Positions 1 to 7,019 of a stretch of 11,571 nt of DNA are shown one piece after another. The stretch covers positions 1 through 11,571 of the forward strand of contig JAKQSH010000376.1 of NCBI GenBank assembly GCA_029570245.1, written 5' to 3'. A program made the position numbers and the translations under genes. Each line of letters begins with the position of its first letter. Within the stretch, counting starts at the first letter, position 1. The stretch is from Deltaproteobacteria bacterium (GTDB lineage: Bacteria > Myxococcota_A > SURF-8). The notes under the pieces were generated by a model, which searched no databases, had not been told where the DNA came from, and was given only the letters and a program-made list of their open reading frames with translations.

Positions 1-1658
1 ACATCACCGACCGCAAGAAAGCCGAAACCGCCCTTCTGGCACGCGAAGCGTTCGAAAATCTCATCATGTCAATCTCTACCGAGTTTGTAAACATGAAGTC
101 CGACGAGATAGACGCCGGAATCGAACGCGCCCTGAAGTTGATAGGCGAATTCTCGGACACGGATCGCAGTTATATATTTCTTTTCGATGAAGCGCTTGAA
201 GAATGCAGCAATACGCATGAGTGGTGCCGCAGCGGAATTGCACGGGAAAAAGAGCATCTGCAGCACTGCCGCACATCGGACATGCCGTGGTGGCTGAATG
301 AACTGCGCGAGTCGAAGCTGATATATCTGAAAAGCCTGGACGACATGCCGCCGGAGGCTGCAGCCGAGCATGACGTGCTTAAAGCTCAGAGCATAATTTC
401 ACTGCTGGCGGTGCCGATGCACTACTCCGGCCGCCTGATCGGCTTCATGGGCTTCGATTCCGTCAGAAGCGCCAAAAACTGGGACGACGAGATCATCAAG
501 CTTCTGCGTGTCGTTTCCGATCTGCTGGCCAATGCCTGCATGCGAAAAAACTACGAAAAGGAACTGCGGGAGAGCGAGGAACGTTACCGTGCCGTGGTTG
601 AAAACGCCGGAGAAGGAATTATCGTTCTCGACCGCAACGGGCGCTGCCTTTTCATAAACGGTACGGCAGCCGAAAGACGCGGCGGCACTGCCGGAGATTT
701 CATCGGCAGAACCCTTTTCGACGTTTACCCGGCGGAAGTGGCCGAACGCAAGCTTGCCGCTGTGCGCCGCGTTATTGACAGCGGCGAAGGCGAGGTGGCC
801 GAATATCAGATGCCGGTAAATGGTGAATGGCGCTGGTTCAGACTGCTTCTGCAACCGCTTAAAGACGGCGAAGGCCGGAATTTCGCCGCCATGGTGCTGT
901 CTTTCGACACGGAAAGACATAGACGGCTGCTGAGCGAACTCAAACAGAGCCGGGAGAACGTCAACGCGATTTTCTGCCAGATTCAGGAGTTCTTCATAAT
1001 TCTCGACGAAGACGGAACCGTGCTTTACGCGAACCCATATATGCACACCCGTCTGGGATACTCAGAAAGCGAAATCAGCGGGCTGGACATAAGCCGCTTT
1101 GTAGCAGTGAGTTTCATCAAGGGCAAAAATCAGATTTTTGCCGGAGTGCCGGAAAACGGTGCAAAGTCGATGTTCATTCCGTTCATGGCCAAAAACGGCG
1201 CATGGATTTACACAGAAAGCCGCATATCCAGGGGGTGCTGGGAAGGACAGAGCGTTTTCTTCGGAGTATGCCGCGATCTGACCGAACGCATAAAAGCCGA
1301 AAAAGACCTTAAAGAAAGCGAAGCCACCGCACGCATGTTGCTGGACCTCATGCCCACCATCGCCATGCTGGTTGACCCCAACGGGCCTATTCTGGCCGTC
1401 AACCAGAAAGCCGCCGAAAACATGGGGATGACCGAAGAGGAAATGCTGGGCAGAACGCCCTTCGAAATTTTCGACCGCAGAACTGCGGAACAGCGCGTGC
1501 TGCATTTCATCGAAGCCGTAAGAACGCGCCGCCCCGTGGAATACGAAGACGAGCGGGACGGCAGGCGCTTCAGGCACATCGTGGTGCCGCTCTTCGACGA
1601 CAACGGCGAAATAATGCGCTTCGCCGTCTTTGCCGATCTTATCGAAATCAGAAATTAA
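1..1658 (+). CDS. GAF/triple-PAS sensor protein, 5' end missing
   Basis: The reading frame is open from base 3, so the start lies left of the window. The first visible residues (ITDRKKAE) are the usual tail of a PAS/PAC domain, so at least one more PAS precedes. Counting from the internal Met at 66, the order is GAF (about 10-160, ending GFMGFDS...FDDE-like NWDDEIIKLL), a short coiled-coil linker with ESEERYRAVVENA, PAS 1 (172-285, IIVLDRNGRCLFIN), PAS 2 (297-412, FFIILDEDGTVLYAN, closing DLTERIKAEKDL) and PAS 3 (420-528, AMLVDPNGPILAVN). The stop follows PAS 3 directly. No histidine-kinase, GGDEF, EAL or HTH domain follows it, so any output or membrane part must be N-terminal. Proteins of this type sense ligands or redox state in the cytoplasm; the ligand cannot be told from sequence. 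The internal Met at 66 has no good ribosome binding site and would cut into the PAS-GAF junction, so it is not the start. The gene converges on the next one with a 29-base gap. Confidence 0.9.
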   Translation, partial: ITDRKKAETALLAREAFENLIMSISTEFVNMKSDEIDAGIERALKLIGEFSDTDRSYIFLFDEALEECSNTHEWCRSGIAREKEHLQHCRTSDMPWWLNELRESKLIYLKSLDDMPPEAAAEHDVLKAQSIISLLAVPMHYSGRLIGFMGFDSVRSAKNWDDEIIKLLRVVSDLLANACMRKNYEKELRESEERYRAVVENAGEGIIVLDRNGRCLFINGTAAERRGGTAGDFIGRTLFDVYPAEVAERKLAAVRRVIDSGEGEVAEYQMPVNGEWRWFRLLLQPLKDGEGRNFAAMVLSFDTERHRRLLSELKQSRENVNAIFCQIQEFFIILDEDGTVLYANPYMHTRLGYSESEISGLDISRFVAVSFIKGKNQIFAGVPENGAKSMFIPFMAKNGAWIYTESRISRGCWEGQSVFFGVCRDLTERIKAEKDLKESEATARMLLDLMPTIAMLVDPNGPILAVNQKAAENMGMTEEEMLGRTPFEIFDRRTAEQRVLHFIEAVRTRRPVEYEDERDGRRFRHIVVPLFDDNGEIMRFAVFADLIEIRN

Positions 1659-1687
1659 ACCACAGCGGGTTTCAGCTCACAGCCGTA

Positions 1688-3154
1688 TCAGGTGAATTCC
1701 GAAACAGCCGGGAAAAGCACAAAAAGTGCGGCAAGATAGAGGCTGAAAGCCCACATCGTGAGTTCCACCGCCAGACGCCGATTCTTTATGAGCAGCAGCA
1801 GCAGAGCCGGAAGCGGAACCAGTACGAAAAGAATCAGGCTGTGCCACAGCGGTCTGGAAAGATAAACGAACCACAGCGGCGGAACCAGCAGCATCGCCGA
1901 AGTGAAAAAAGCCACAAAGCGATGAATGTTTTTCAGACTGCGACCCTTCTTCATGTTGCGCGTATATACGGTGCCTACCCTGTCGCGACGGTCTTCTTCG
2001 ATATCTTTGTAATCCTTGAACATCGAACCGCCGGAGAAACCGCCGAAAACCAAAAGCGTCATAATCGCCACCCAGTTTCCATGCGGCAGCGAACCGTTTA
2101 CATAAAGACCGAAAAGGAAAAAGGCCGCGCCTGACGCGCCTTCAATTTTGTAGTTGGCGCAGAAGTAGCGCTTGAGTCTGAACTGCGGCATGTGATAAGC
2201 GGCTGTTATAAAAAAGAACAGCAGCATCAGTACGAAAGCGTCGGTATAAAAAAGGAGCAGCCAGAAAAGCAGAGCAACCTGCATGCCGATAGCAAAAACG
2301 GCGTTTTCGGATTCGGGCTGGCGCGGCGCTTCGCCTGAAGCGGCATCCTGATGGCGATCGAAATAATCGTTGGCTATTATGACCAGCATGAAGGCGAAAA
2401 ACGCGGTGGCGCTCATAATAATTGAAATCAGCCAGCTTCCGCCTGCCAGTCGAGCACCGAGCATTGTAACCACCGCCCAGGGCAGCGCGTGGTTGAAACG
2501 CCTCAGCGACGGCAGCATGCTTCCGAGGTTGAACAGCGAGTACAACACAAAGCTGAAGCCCAGCCCGATCAGGCTCATCACATTGGCAAACGAAGCCTGC
2601 TCGTTTATGTCCATGAACAGATTCGTCAGGTTGTACCAACCGGAACCCACCGCCTGAAAAGACAGATAAGACAGTACAAAGCCGACCAGCGTTCGCGGCA
2701 GGCTGCGAGTAAGCCACCAGACGTAAGCGCAGAAACCGGAAATCACAGCCCAGACGGCGATGGTTTCGCCCAGCATGAGCCGGTCGGACATGAAGAAAGG
2801 CATGAAGTCCTGAAGGTATAGATAAAAACGTCCGGGTTGAGCCGGAAGCGCCAGGTCTATCAGCGGCGGCAGCCAGGCCAGCACCAGGCCCATCGCCACC
2901 GGCCCCGAAACTTCACGCGCTTTCCTGCCGCTCGCCAGCGAGAGCGAGGCGGTCATAAGCATCTGCAGCAGAATGTAGAAAACTATGGTGTGAAACGCAA
3001 AAAACGCGCTGTTGGTGTCTTTGCGGTGAACAATATCTTCAAGCAGCATACGGATTGCGCCTACTATAGAAGGCGGAATCAGAAAAATCAGAGGCGAGTA
3101 ACGTATGTTCAGAATCCGTTCGAAGAATTCATCTATAACGCGCAGCAGTGCCAT
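1688..3154 (-). CDS. UbiA-family membrane prenyltransferase with extra N-terminal membrane domain
   Basis: This is a 488-aa polytopic membrane protein. The C-terminal half (about residues 220-488) has both Asp-rich UbiA signatures: NDYFDRHQD (N262, D263, D266, D270) and DYKDIEED (D381, D384, D388). In this family these bind Mg2+ and prenyl diphosphate for transfer of an isoprenoid to an aromatic or other acceptor. Typical UbiA proteins are about 280-310 aa. Here roughly 215 residues with about five or six hydrophobic segments precede the UbiA core; they are vaguely Yip1-like (SLPRTLVGFVLSYLSF) but not confidently assigned. I chose the start at 3154 because AAGGA lies six bases upstream. A longer frame reaches an ATG at 3226, but that codon has no ribosome binding site and overlaps a candidate -35 box. 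It follows the CcdA-thioredoxin gene by 105 bases on the same strand, so it may be co-transcribed or use its own weak promoter. The acceptor (quinone, heme, lipid) cannot be inferred. Confidence 0.8.
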   Translation of the reverse strand: MALLRVIDEFFERILNIRYSPLIFLIPPSIVGAIRMLLEDIVHRKDTNSAFFAFHTIVFYILLQMLMTASLSLASGRKAREVSGPVAMGLVLAWLPPLIDLALPAQPGRFYLYLQDFMPFFMSDRLMLGETIAVWAVISGFCAYVWWLTRSLPRTLVGFVLSYLSFQAVGSGWYNLTNLFMDINEQASFANVMSLIGLGFSFVLYSLFNLGSMLPSLRRFNHALPWAVVTMLGARLAGGSWLISIIMSATAFFAFMLVIIANDYFDRHQDAASGEAPRQPESENAVFAIGMQVALLFWLLLFYTDAFVLMLLFFFITAAYHMPQFRLKRYFCANYKIEGASGAAFFLFGLYVNGSLPHGNWVAIMTLLVFGGFSGGSMFKDYKDIEEDRRDRVGTVYTRNMKKGRSLKNIHRFVAFFTSAMLLVPPLWFVYLSRPLWHSLILFVLVPLPALLLLLIKNRRLAVELTMWAFSLYLAALFVLFPAVSEFT

Positions 3155-3160
3155 TTCGTA

Positions 3161-3165
3161 TCCTT
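3161..3165 (-). promoter_or_regulatory. Ribosome binding site fixing the UbiA-family start
   Basis: On the minus strand AAGGA stands six bases before the ATG at 3154. The upstream in-frame ATG at 3226 has no comparable site. This selects the 488-aa product over a 512-aa one. Confidence 0.7.
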
Positions 3166-3197
3166 CTTCTGCATGGTGAATCAGTCTCTCAGTAGAA

Positions 3198-3226
3198 AAG
3201 ATATACGAAGCTGCGTGCTCATCCAA
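3198..3226 (-). promoter_or_regulatory. Candidate sigma-70 promoter of the UbiA-family gene
   Basis: On the minus strand TTGGAT (3226-3221) and TATCTT (3203-3198) are 17 bases apart, inside the 105-base gap behind the CcdA-thioredoxin gene. The -35 box is poor (3 of 6). The same TATCTT -10 hexamer appears in the candidate promoters of two other minus-strand genes here. Transcription from it would begin downstream of the alternative ATG at 3226, which agrees with the start at 3154. Confidence 0.3.
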
Positions 3227-3259
3227 GCGCTTTGTGCAAAACTCCTGTGTAAAATTGAA

Positions 3260-4423
3260 TTATTTATCGCAATCGGCGGCTTTCGAATCGTCAATGCCTT
3301 CTGAAGATGCACAACTGGAAGCATCCGGCGCATCTGCGGGAAAACTCAGGTCGTAGCTTCCGCCGCTCTGCGGCAGAACTCCCAGTCCGGGACAGGGTTT
3401 GCCGCGCAATGCGGAAAGAGCCTGCTTCAGCGAAGCTTCATTCTGTTCGCCCACCAGTCGCGCCACCTCGCGACCGTTTTCATCGAGGAACAGAAAAGTC
3501 GGCACACCCACCAGACGGAAATCTCCGATAAGGTGACGGTTTTCGGACTGTGAAACATCGGCCTTGCGCACCAGCACGCTCTGACCGTCGCAGAGCGCAG
3601 TCAGGCCGTCAACAATGGGCTGCATACGTTTGCAGACCGTACAGTCGGCTGAATACAACTCCAGCATGGTCGGCTGTTTCTGACCGTTTTCGTCAACTAT
3701 GAACTTCTGCACAGCTGCAGTCGGATCACCGGAAACGGTGGAATCGTTACTTAAACCGGCTTCGATGAAAAGAGAGGCGGCAATGGCTATGAGAAAGATG
3801 CCTATTGCGCGTTCAATGCGCGGCAGGTACGGATTGATGCGGCGCAGGAATTTGACTCCGGCCTCCGCAAAGGCCGCCGTGGCGATGAGCGGCAGAGCAA
3901 AACCCAGACCGTAAACTCCCAAATAAACGCCGCCGGTAAACGGATCAGACGCAGTGGATGCCGTGTAGGTCAACACGGTTCCCAGAACCGGCCCCACACA
4001 GGGCGACCATCCGGCAGCAAAAACAACACCCATCACCAGTGCATTAATTCCGCCGAAACGCGTCTGCATCCGGCGATCGTCGGCGCGGACAATGCGATCC
4101 ATGAACGGAATGTGAATGAAGCCAAGAAACTTCAGACCGAAAGCCAGAATCAGCAGCGCCCCGGCGATCTGCAGAAGGTTTTTATGCTCCGCCAGAAGCG
4201 ATCCCAGAGACGAAGCCGTCAGACCCATGAGAGTGAAAACGAAAATGAAGCCGATAGAAAACAGCAGGGAACGGAAGAGCAATTGCCCGCGCGACTGTCC
4301 TTCCATGTCGTATATATTGCCGCCTATCAGAGCAGAAAGATATATGGGGATCAGCGGCAGCACACAGGGTGTTACAAAGGTTAAAAGTCCCGCTCCGAAT
4401 ACGCTGAAAAGCCCAAGTCCCAT
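3260..4423 (-). CDS. CcdA/DsbD-type thiol-disulfide transporter fused to a thioredoxin domain
   Basis: This 387-aa protein has an N-terminal CcdA/DsbD-beta membrane domain (about 1-225, six hydrophobic segments). It carries the two family motifs TPCVLPLIP (C20) and SPCVGPVLG (C142), the cysteine pair that takes electrons from cytoplasmic thioredoxin. A thioredoxin-like domain follows (about 235-340) with ELYSADCTVCKRM (CxxC at C261/C264) and GVPTF (cis-Pro P308). Known relatives send reducing power across the inner membrane for cytochrome c maturation or disulfide repair. Here the beta and gamma parts of DsbD are joined and the alpha domain is absent. By family topology the thioredoxin part should face the periplasm (inference). 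A polar tail of about 45 residues adds C344, C371 and C385. GGAGG five bases before the ATG supports the start. The 67-aa gene upstream ends 16 bases earlier, so the two very likely form an operon. A thiol-specific substrate cannot be named; ccdA or dsbD would only be loose symbols. Confidence 0.9.
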   Translation of the reverse strand: MGLGLFSVFGAGLLTFVTPCVLPLIPIYLSALIGGNIYDMEGQSRGQLLFRSLLFSIGFIFVFTLMGLTASSLGSLLAEHKNLLQIAGALLILAFGLKFLGFIHIPFMDRIVRADDRRMQTRFGGINALVMGVVFAAGWSPCVGPVLGTVLTYTASTASDPFTGGVYLGVYGLGFALPLIATAAFAEAGVKFLRRINPYLPRIERAIGIFLIAIAASLFIEAGLSNDSTVSGDPTAAVQKFIVDENGQKQPTMLELYSADCTVCKRMQPIVDGLTALCDGQSVLVRKADVSQSENRHLIGDFRLVGVPTFLFLDENGREVARLVGEQNEASLKQALSALRGKPCPGLGVLPQSGGSYDLSFPADAPDASSCASSEGIDDSKAADCDK

Positions 4424-4439
4424 AGGCGCCTCCGGTTTT

Positions 4440-4643
4440 TCAGTATGAAAGCACCGCGCCGAAAGCGGCGCCGTACAACGTGGTTATATAAGGATTCGAA
4501 GTTATCGGACAGGTGCCGGATTCACAGCCGATGAAATAATAATAGGCGAAGCCGGCCAGCGCACCCAGAGTAATGCCTATAATTCTTCTGCCGAGCCTGC
4601 TTTTCTTTTCGGTTTTCCCGGTCTTTTCAGTCTGTTCTTCCAT
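4440..4643 (-). CDS. Small membrane protein, DUF6132-like (CESGTCPITSNPY core)
   Basis: This is a 67-aa protein: a Lys/Glu-rich cytoplasmic-looking N-terminus (1-20), a hydrophobic segment (21-39), the core GCESGTCPITSNPY (39-52, with C40 and C45), and a second hydrophobic segment to the C-terminus (LYGAAFGAVLSY). The core and size match, from memory, the small family DUF6132, whose function is unknown. The start at 4643 is set by GGAG seven bases upstream. A much longer frame opens at 4886, but its extra part is low-quality sequence overlapping the divergent promoter region, so I reject it. The CcdA-thioredoxin gene follows after 16 bases, so the two are probably translated from one message. 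The C-x4-C pair next to a membrane thiol transporter suggests a redox or sulfur-related role (inference only). Confidence 0.75.
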   Translation of the reverse strand: MEEQTEKTGKTEKKSRLGRRIIGITLGALAGFAYYYFIGCESGTCPITSNPYITTLYGAAFGAVLSY

Positions 4644-4650
4644 TCCATAT

Positions 4651-4654
4651 CTCC
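4651..4654 (-). promoter_or_regulatory. Ribosome binding site fixing the 67-aa membrane protein start
   Basis: GGAG on the minus strand lies seven bases before the ATG at 4643. It decides between the 67-aa product and a spurious 148-aa reading frame. Confidence 0.65.
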
Positions 4655-4717
4655 ACAAACAAAGCCGTTCCCGGAAGGCTTCGAGAATAAAAACAGTTAT
4701 CGCCGGGCCTGAATAAT

Positions 4718-4745
4718 AAGATAAGTCCGGCCTGTTGATATTCAA
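4718..4745 (-). promoter_or_regulatory. Candidate promoter for the small membrane protein / CcdA-thioredoxin operon
   Basis: On the minus strand TTGAAT (4745-4740) and TATCTT (4723-4718) are separated by 16 bases, in an AT-rich patch about 75 bases upstream of the start at 4643. An inverted GCCGG/CCGGC pair (about 4702-4706 and 4727-4731) flanks the -10 box and could be a protein-binding site or chance. Confidence 0.4.
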
Positions 4746-4813
4746 GCCGACTGCCGACGATTTCCGATTCGCGCCGCAGTGAACGAATTCGGAAAGGCTG
4801 TGAACAACCCGGT

Positions 4814-4842
4814 TTGCGACAGAAGCCGCCAGGGGGTAGAAT
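4814..4842 (+). promoter_or_regulatory. Candidate sigma-70 promoter of the beta-lactamase-like gene
   Basis: TTGCGA (4814-4819) and TAGAAT (4837-4842) are 17 bases apart. The -10 box matches the consensus at five of six positions. Transcription would begin near 4849, leaving a leader of about 27 bases that contains the AAGGAG ribosome binding site. Confidence 0.5.
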
Positions 4843-4875
4843 GCGTTATCCGCAGTTCTCGCAGAAGGAGTCGCT

Positions 4876-6573
4876 ATGAAGAACATAGTTTATGCAATGA
4901 TTCTGATCTTTTCCATATTCGGCGCTGCGGTGCTGTCCGCCGCAGATTCGATTGATTACATAGCACGCACACGCGAACTTGCACAGCCGCTGGTAGACAA
5001 CGGCATGCTGGTCGGCGTCTCTGTCGGACTTTACAAGGATGGACAGAGTTATTTCGCCGGAGCGGGGAGTACGGCGCTTGAGGGCGACGGCGTCACGCCG
5101 GACGAAGACACCATCTTCGAAACAGGTTCCATCAGCAAAGTCTTCACTTCGCTGCTGCTTTCCGACATGCTGCTTGCAGGAAAAATGAGGCTGGAAGACA
5201 CCGCCGCACAATATCTTCCCGAAAACGTGAAAATGCCTTCATTCGAAGGCGAGCCGATACGCCTGCTGCATCTGGCGCAGCACAGTTCCGGCCTGCCGCG
5301 CATGCCGGACAACTTCAGTCCGCAGGACAAGAACAACCCTTACGCCGACTATCGGAACGAAGAGCTTTACGAATTTCTGAATTCATACAAACTTACGCGC
5401 AGGCCGGGCGAAATTTTCGAATACTCGAACCTGGGCGTCGGCCTTCTGGGACATATTCTCGAACTGGCGTCGGGTAAGGATTACGAAACGCTGCTTAAAG
5501 AACGCATTACAGGCCCGCTGGGAATGAAAAGCACCTCCATAAATATCAGCCCCAGAGAAATGAAGCGACTGGCGCGTCCCTACGGCCCGGATTGCAGACC
5601 CGGCAACAACTGGGAAATCGCCGCACTCAAAGGCGCAGGCGGCATTCGTTCGACCGCCCGCGACATGCTGAATTTCGGAATCGCCGCCATGCAGGGCGGC
5701 AATACTCCGCTGGCCGGTGTTTTCGCCGAGTCGATGCGCCACGAGCGCGCAACCAGTGAGGCCGGCACGCGCATTGCTTTAGGCTGGCACATCAATAAAA
5801 ACAAAGCCGGCGACAATCTGTACTGGCACAACGGCAGCACCGCTGGCTATCACAGCCTGCTGATGCTGAATCCCACAAAGAAACTGGCGATTGTTGTGCT
5901 TGCCAACACCAGTTCAAAACTGGTTGACAGTCTGGGCGCGCAGCTCATGCGACTGCTCGAACATGGCGAAGCCGACGCCATTGAGATTCGCAAGTCGATA
6001 AAGATACCGGAAGCCGAGCTGAAAAAATACGAGGGAACCTACTATCTTTCGCACGACTTTGCCCTGTCCGTCAAAGCCGAAGGCGCGGCGCTGATGGTCG
6101 AAGCCACCGGTCAGGAGTCAATCAGAATTTACCCCGAAAGCACGACGCGCTGGTTTTATCGCGCGGTGGACGCCGATATCGAGTTCGTTATCAACGGCAA
6201 GGGCGAGGTCGAAAGCCTGGTGCTGCATCAGGGCGGCGCCGCCATGCCCGGCAGCCGCAAACGCCCCGATGCGCCGGACAACAAGGTTAAACAGCGCCAG
6301 GAAATACGGCTTGATCCGGCGCTGCTGGCTGAATTCGCAGGTGAATACAAACTTGCGCCGGAATTCGTCATCACCATTACGGTTGAAGACGGAAAACTTT
6401 TCGCCCAGGCCACCGGACAGGAACGCTTCCCGGTTTTTCCGTCGTCGGAAACGACTTTTTTCTACAAAGCGGTGGATGCCGTTATTCAGTTTGTACGCGA
6501 TGAAAAAGGCAAAGTCGGCAAACTGATACTGCATCAGGGCGGATTGGCCCTGCCGGCGCCGAAAATAAAATAA
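4876..6573 (+). CDS. Secreted serine beta-lactamase-like hydrolase (S12/class C fold) with two C-terminal DUF3471-like domains
   Basis: This 565-aa protein starts at an ATG with AAGGAG five bases upstream. Residues 1-23 form a Sec signal peptide (hydrophobic core, probable cleavage after VLSAA), so it acts in the periplasm or outside. The catalytic domain (about 25-365) has the class C order of motifs: SISK (S85 nucleophile, K88), YSN (Y183-N185) and HNGSTAG (318-324) in place of KTG. The HxG form is common in esterases and D-amino-acid peptidases of this superfamily, so it is not necessarily an antibiotic-hydrolysing enzyme. Known substrates in the family include peptidoglycan peptides, D-aminoacyl peptides and esters; none can be assigned here. 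Two repeats of 82 residues follow (377-458 and 479-560), 36 of 82 positions identical without gaps, each ending LHQGG; they resemble the DUF3471 beta-rich domain. It is divergent from the minus-strand operon and appears monocistronic. Confidence 0.9.
   Translation: MKNIVYAMILIFSIFGAAVLSAADSIDYIARTRELAQPLVDNGMLVGVSVGLYKDGQSYFAGAGSTALEGDGVTPDEDTIFETGSISKVFTSLLLSDMLLAGKMRLEDTAAQYLPENVKMPSFEGEPIRLLHLAQHSSGLPRMPDNFSPQDKNNPYADYRNEELYEFLNSYKLTRRPGEIFEYSNLGVGLLGHILELASGKDYETLLKERITGPLGMKSTSINISPREMKRLARPYGPDCRPGNNWEIAALKGAGGIRSTARDMLNFGIAAMQGGNTPLAGVFAESMRHERATSEAGTRIALGWHINKNKAGDNLYWHNGSTAGYHSLLMLNPTKKLAIVVLANTSSKLVDSLGAQLMRLLEHGEADAIEIRKSIKIPEAELKKYEGTYYLSHDFALSVKAEGAALMVEATGQESIRIYPESTTRWFYRAVDADIEFVINGKGEVESLVLHQGGAAMPGSRKRPDAPDNKVKQRQEIRLDPALLAEFAGEYKLAPEFVITITVEDGKLFAQATGQERFPVFPSSETTFFYKAVDAVIQFVRDEKGKVGKLILHQGGLALPAPKIK
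6004..6249 (+). repeat. C-terminal domain repeat, copy 1 (DUF3471-like)
   Basis: Encodes residues 377-458 of the beta-lactamase-like protein. It aligns without gaps to the second copy with 36 of 82 identical residues, including ATGQE, AVDA and LHQGG. The duplication is old: the DNA has diverged, apart from short stretches such as the 14 bases ctgcatcagggcgg. Confidence 0.8.
6310..6555 (+). repeat. C-terminal domain repeat, copy 2 (DUF3471-like)
   Basis: Encodes residues 479-560, the second copy of the 82-residue domain. The two copies are joined by a charged linker of about 20 residues (459-478). The domain probably forms a small beta-barrel-like accessory unit (inference from the family). 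Confidence 0.8.
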
Positions 6574-6603
6574 ACACGGATTTTTCGCAGACGCCGACCT
6601 GAA

Positions 6604-6630
6604 GGCCGGTGGCGCACCGTGCCGAATTTT
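6604..6630 (+). terminator. Possible Rho-independent terminator after the beta-lactamase-like gene
   Basis: The stem GGC-CGGTG pairs with CACCG-(T)-GCC around a GCG loop, with one bulged T, followed by GAATTTTGTT. It lies 30 bases past the stop codon at 6573. The U-tract is short, so strength is uncertain. Confidence 0.45.
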
Positions 6631-6631
6631 G

Positions 6632-6660
6632 TTGATTTGCGGGCAGTTATGGCATATTTA
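6632..6660 (+). promoter_or_regulatory. Candidate promoter of the lipoprotein pair
   Basis: TTGATT (6632-6637) and TATTTA (6655-6660) are 17 bases apart, in an AT-rich stretch right behind the possible terminator and 45 bases before the chosen start at 6706. Each box matches consensus at four of six positions. An overlapping TATATT at 6662 is an alternative -10. Confidence 0.4.
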
Positions 6661-6694
6661 GTATATTATTGTGAACGTAAAGATCGTTCGATGC

Positions 6695-6698
6695 AGGA
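6695..6698 (+). promoter_or_regulatory. Ribosome binding site fixing the first lipoprotein start
   Basis: AGGA lies seven bases before the ATG at 6706. The earlier in-frame ATGs at 6619, 6649 and 6691 lack such a site, and the first two sit in the promoter or terminator region. Confidence 0.6.
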
Positions 6699-6705
6699 AA
6701 AACTG

Positions 6706-7008
6706 ATGCCCGGAGTCGTTTCGAAAATATGCCTGTATTTAACGGCGGCGCTGCTGGTGCTGGCGCTTTCCGCCTGCGCCGACGAAGGCATGCGCGATGG
6801 CCGGGGCGATTGCTACAAACTCTGTGAGCGGCTGGAAGAATGCCTGGACGCCGAAACGTTCAGGATGGATTTCTGCCTCGAAGCCTGCGACGAAGAGCTT
6901 TATTACGATGCGCGTTCTATAGCCTGCGCCATGTACGCGCTTGAAAAAGAATGTTCAGCCGCTTATGTGAACTACTGCGCCGGTGATCCGGGCATCGACT
7001 GGATGTAG
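6706..7008 (+). CDS. Small Cys-rich lipoprotein, copy 1
   Basis: This 100-aa product starts at 6706, chosen from the AGGA seven bases upstream. Residues 1-23 are a signal peptide ending in the lipobox LSAC (lipidated C24), so the mature protein should be anchored in a membrane with its body in the periplasm or on the surface. The mature part is acidic and has eight further cysteines: C36, C40, C46, C57, C61, C74, C83 and C91. Their spacing up to C61 is identical to that of the next gene product, so the two are paralogues. Two CX3C pairs separated by 16 residues suggest a disulfide-stapled helical hairpin (inference). The stop codon is part of the next gene's ribosome binding region (tgtaggag), so the pair is one operon. 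I do not recognise a named family or function. Confidence 0.8.
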   Translation: MPGVVSKICLYLTAALLVLALSACADEGMRDGRGDCYKLCERLEECLDAETFRMDFCLEACDEELYYDARSIACAMYALEKECSAAYVNYCAGDPGIDWM

Positions 7009-7019
7009 GAGACGCCGCC

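Noticed and set aside
1657..1672. Small AAACC/GGTTT hairpin between the convergent sensor and UbiA-family genes
   Set aside because: Only five base pairs, with no real T-tract on either strand. Too weak to call a terminator.
3155..3226. 24-residue extension of the UbiA-family protein
   Set aside because: No ribosome binding site at 3226, and the ATG overlaps a candidate -35 box. The AAGGA before 3154 is much better.
4644..4886. N-terminal extension of the 67-aa membrane protein to an ATG at 4886
   Set aside because: The extra 81 residues look non-coding, overlap the start and promoter of the divergent beta-lactamase-like gene, and a good ribosome binding site sits at the internal ATG at 4643.
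4876..6573. Reading the beta-lactamase-like gene as an antibiotic-resistance determinant
   Set aside because: The fold is shared by esterases and peptidases, the third motif is HNG rather than KTG, and the added C-terminal domains are typical of non-resistance members.
6619..6705. 29-residue N-terminal extension of the first lipoprotein
   Set aside because: It would put the signal peptide deep inside the protein and run through the terminator and promoter region. AGGA before 6706 fits better.
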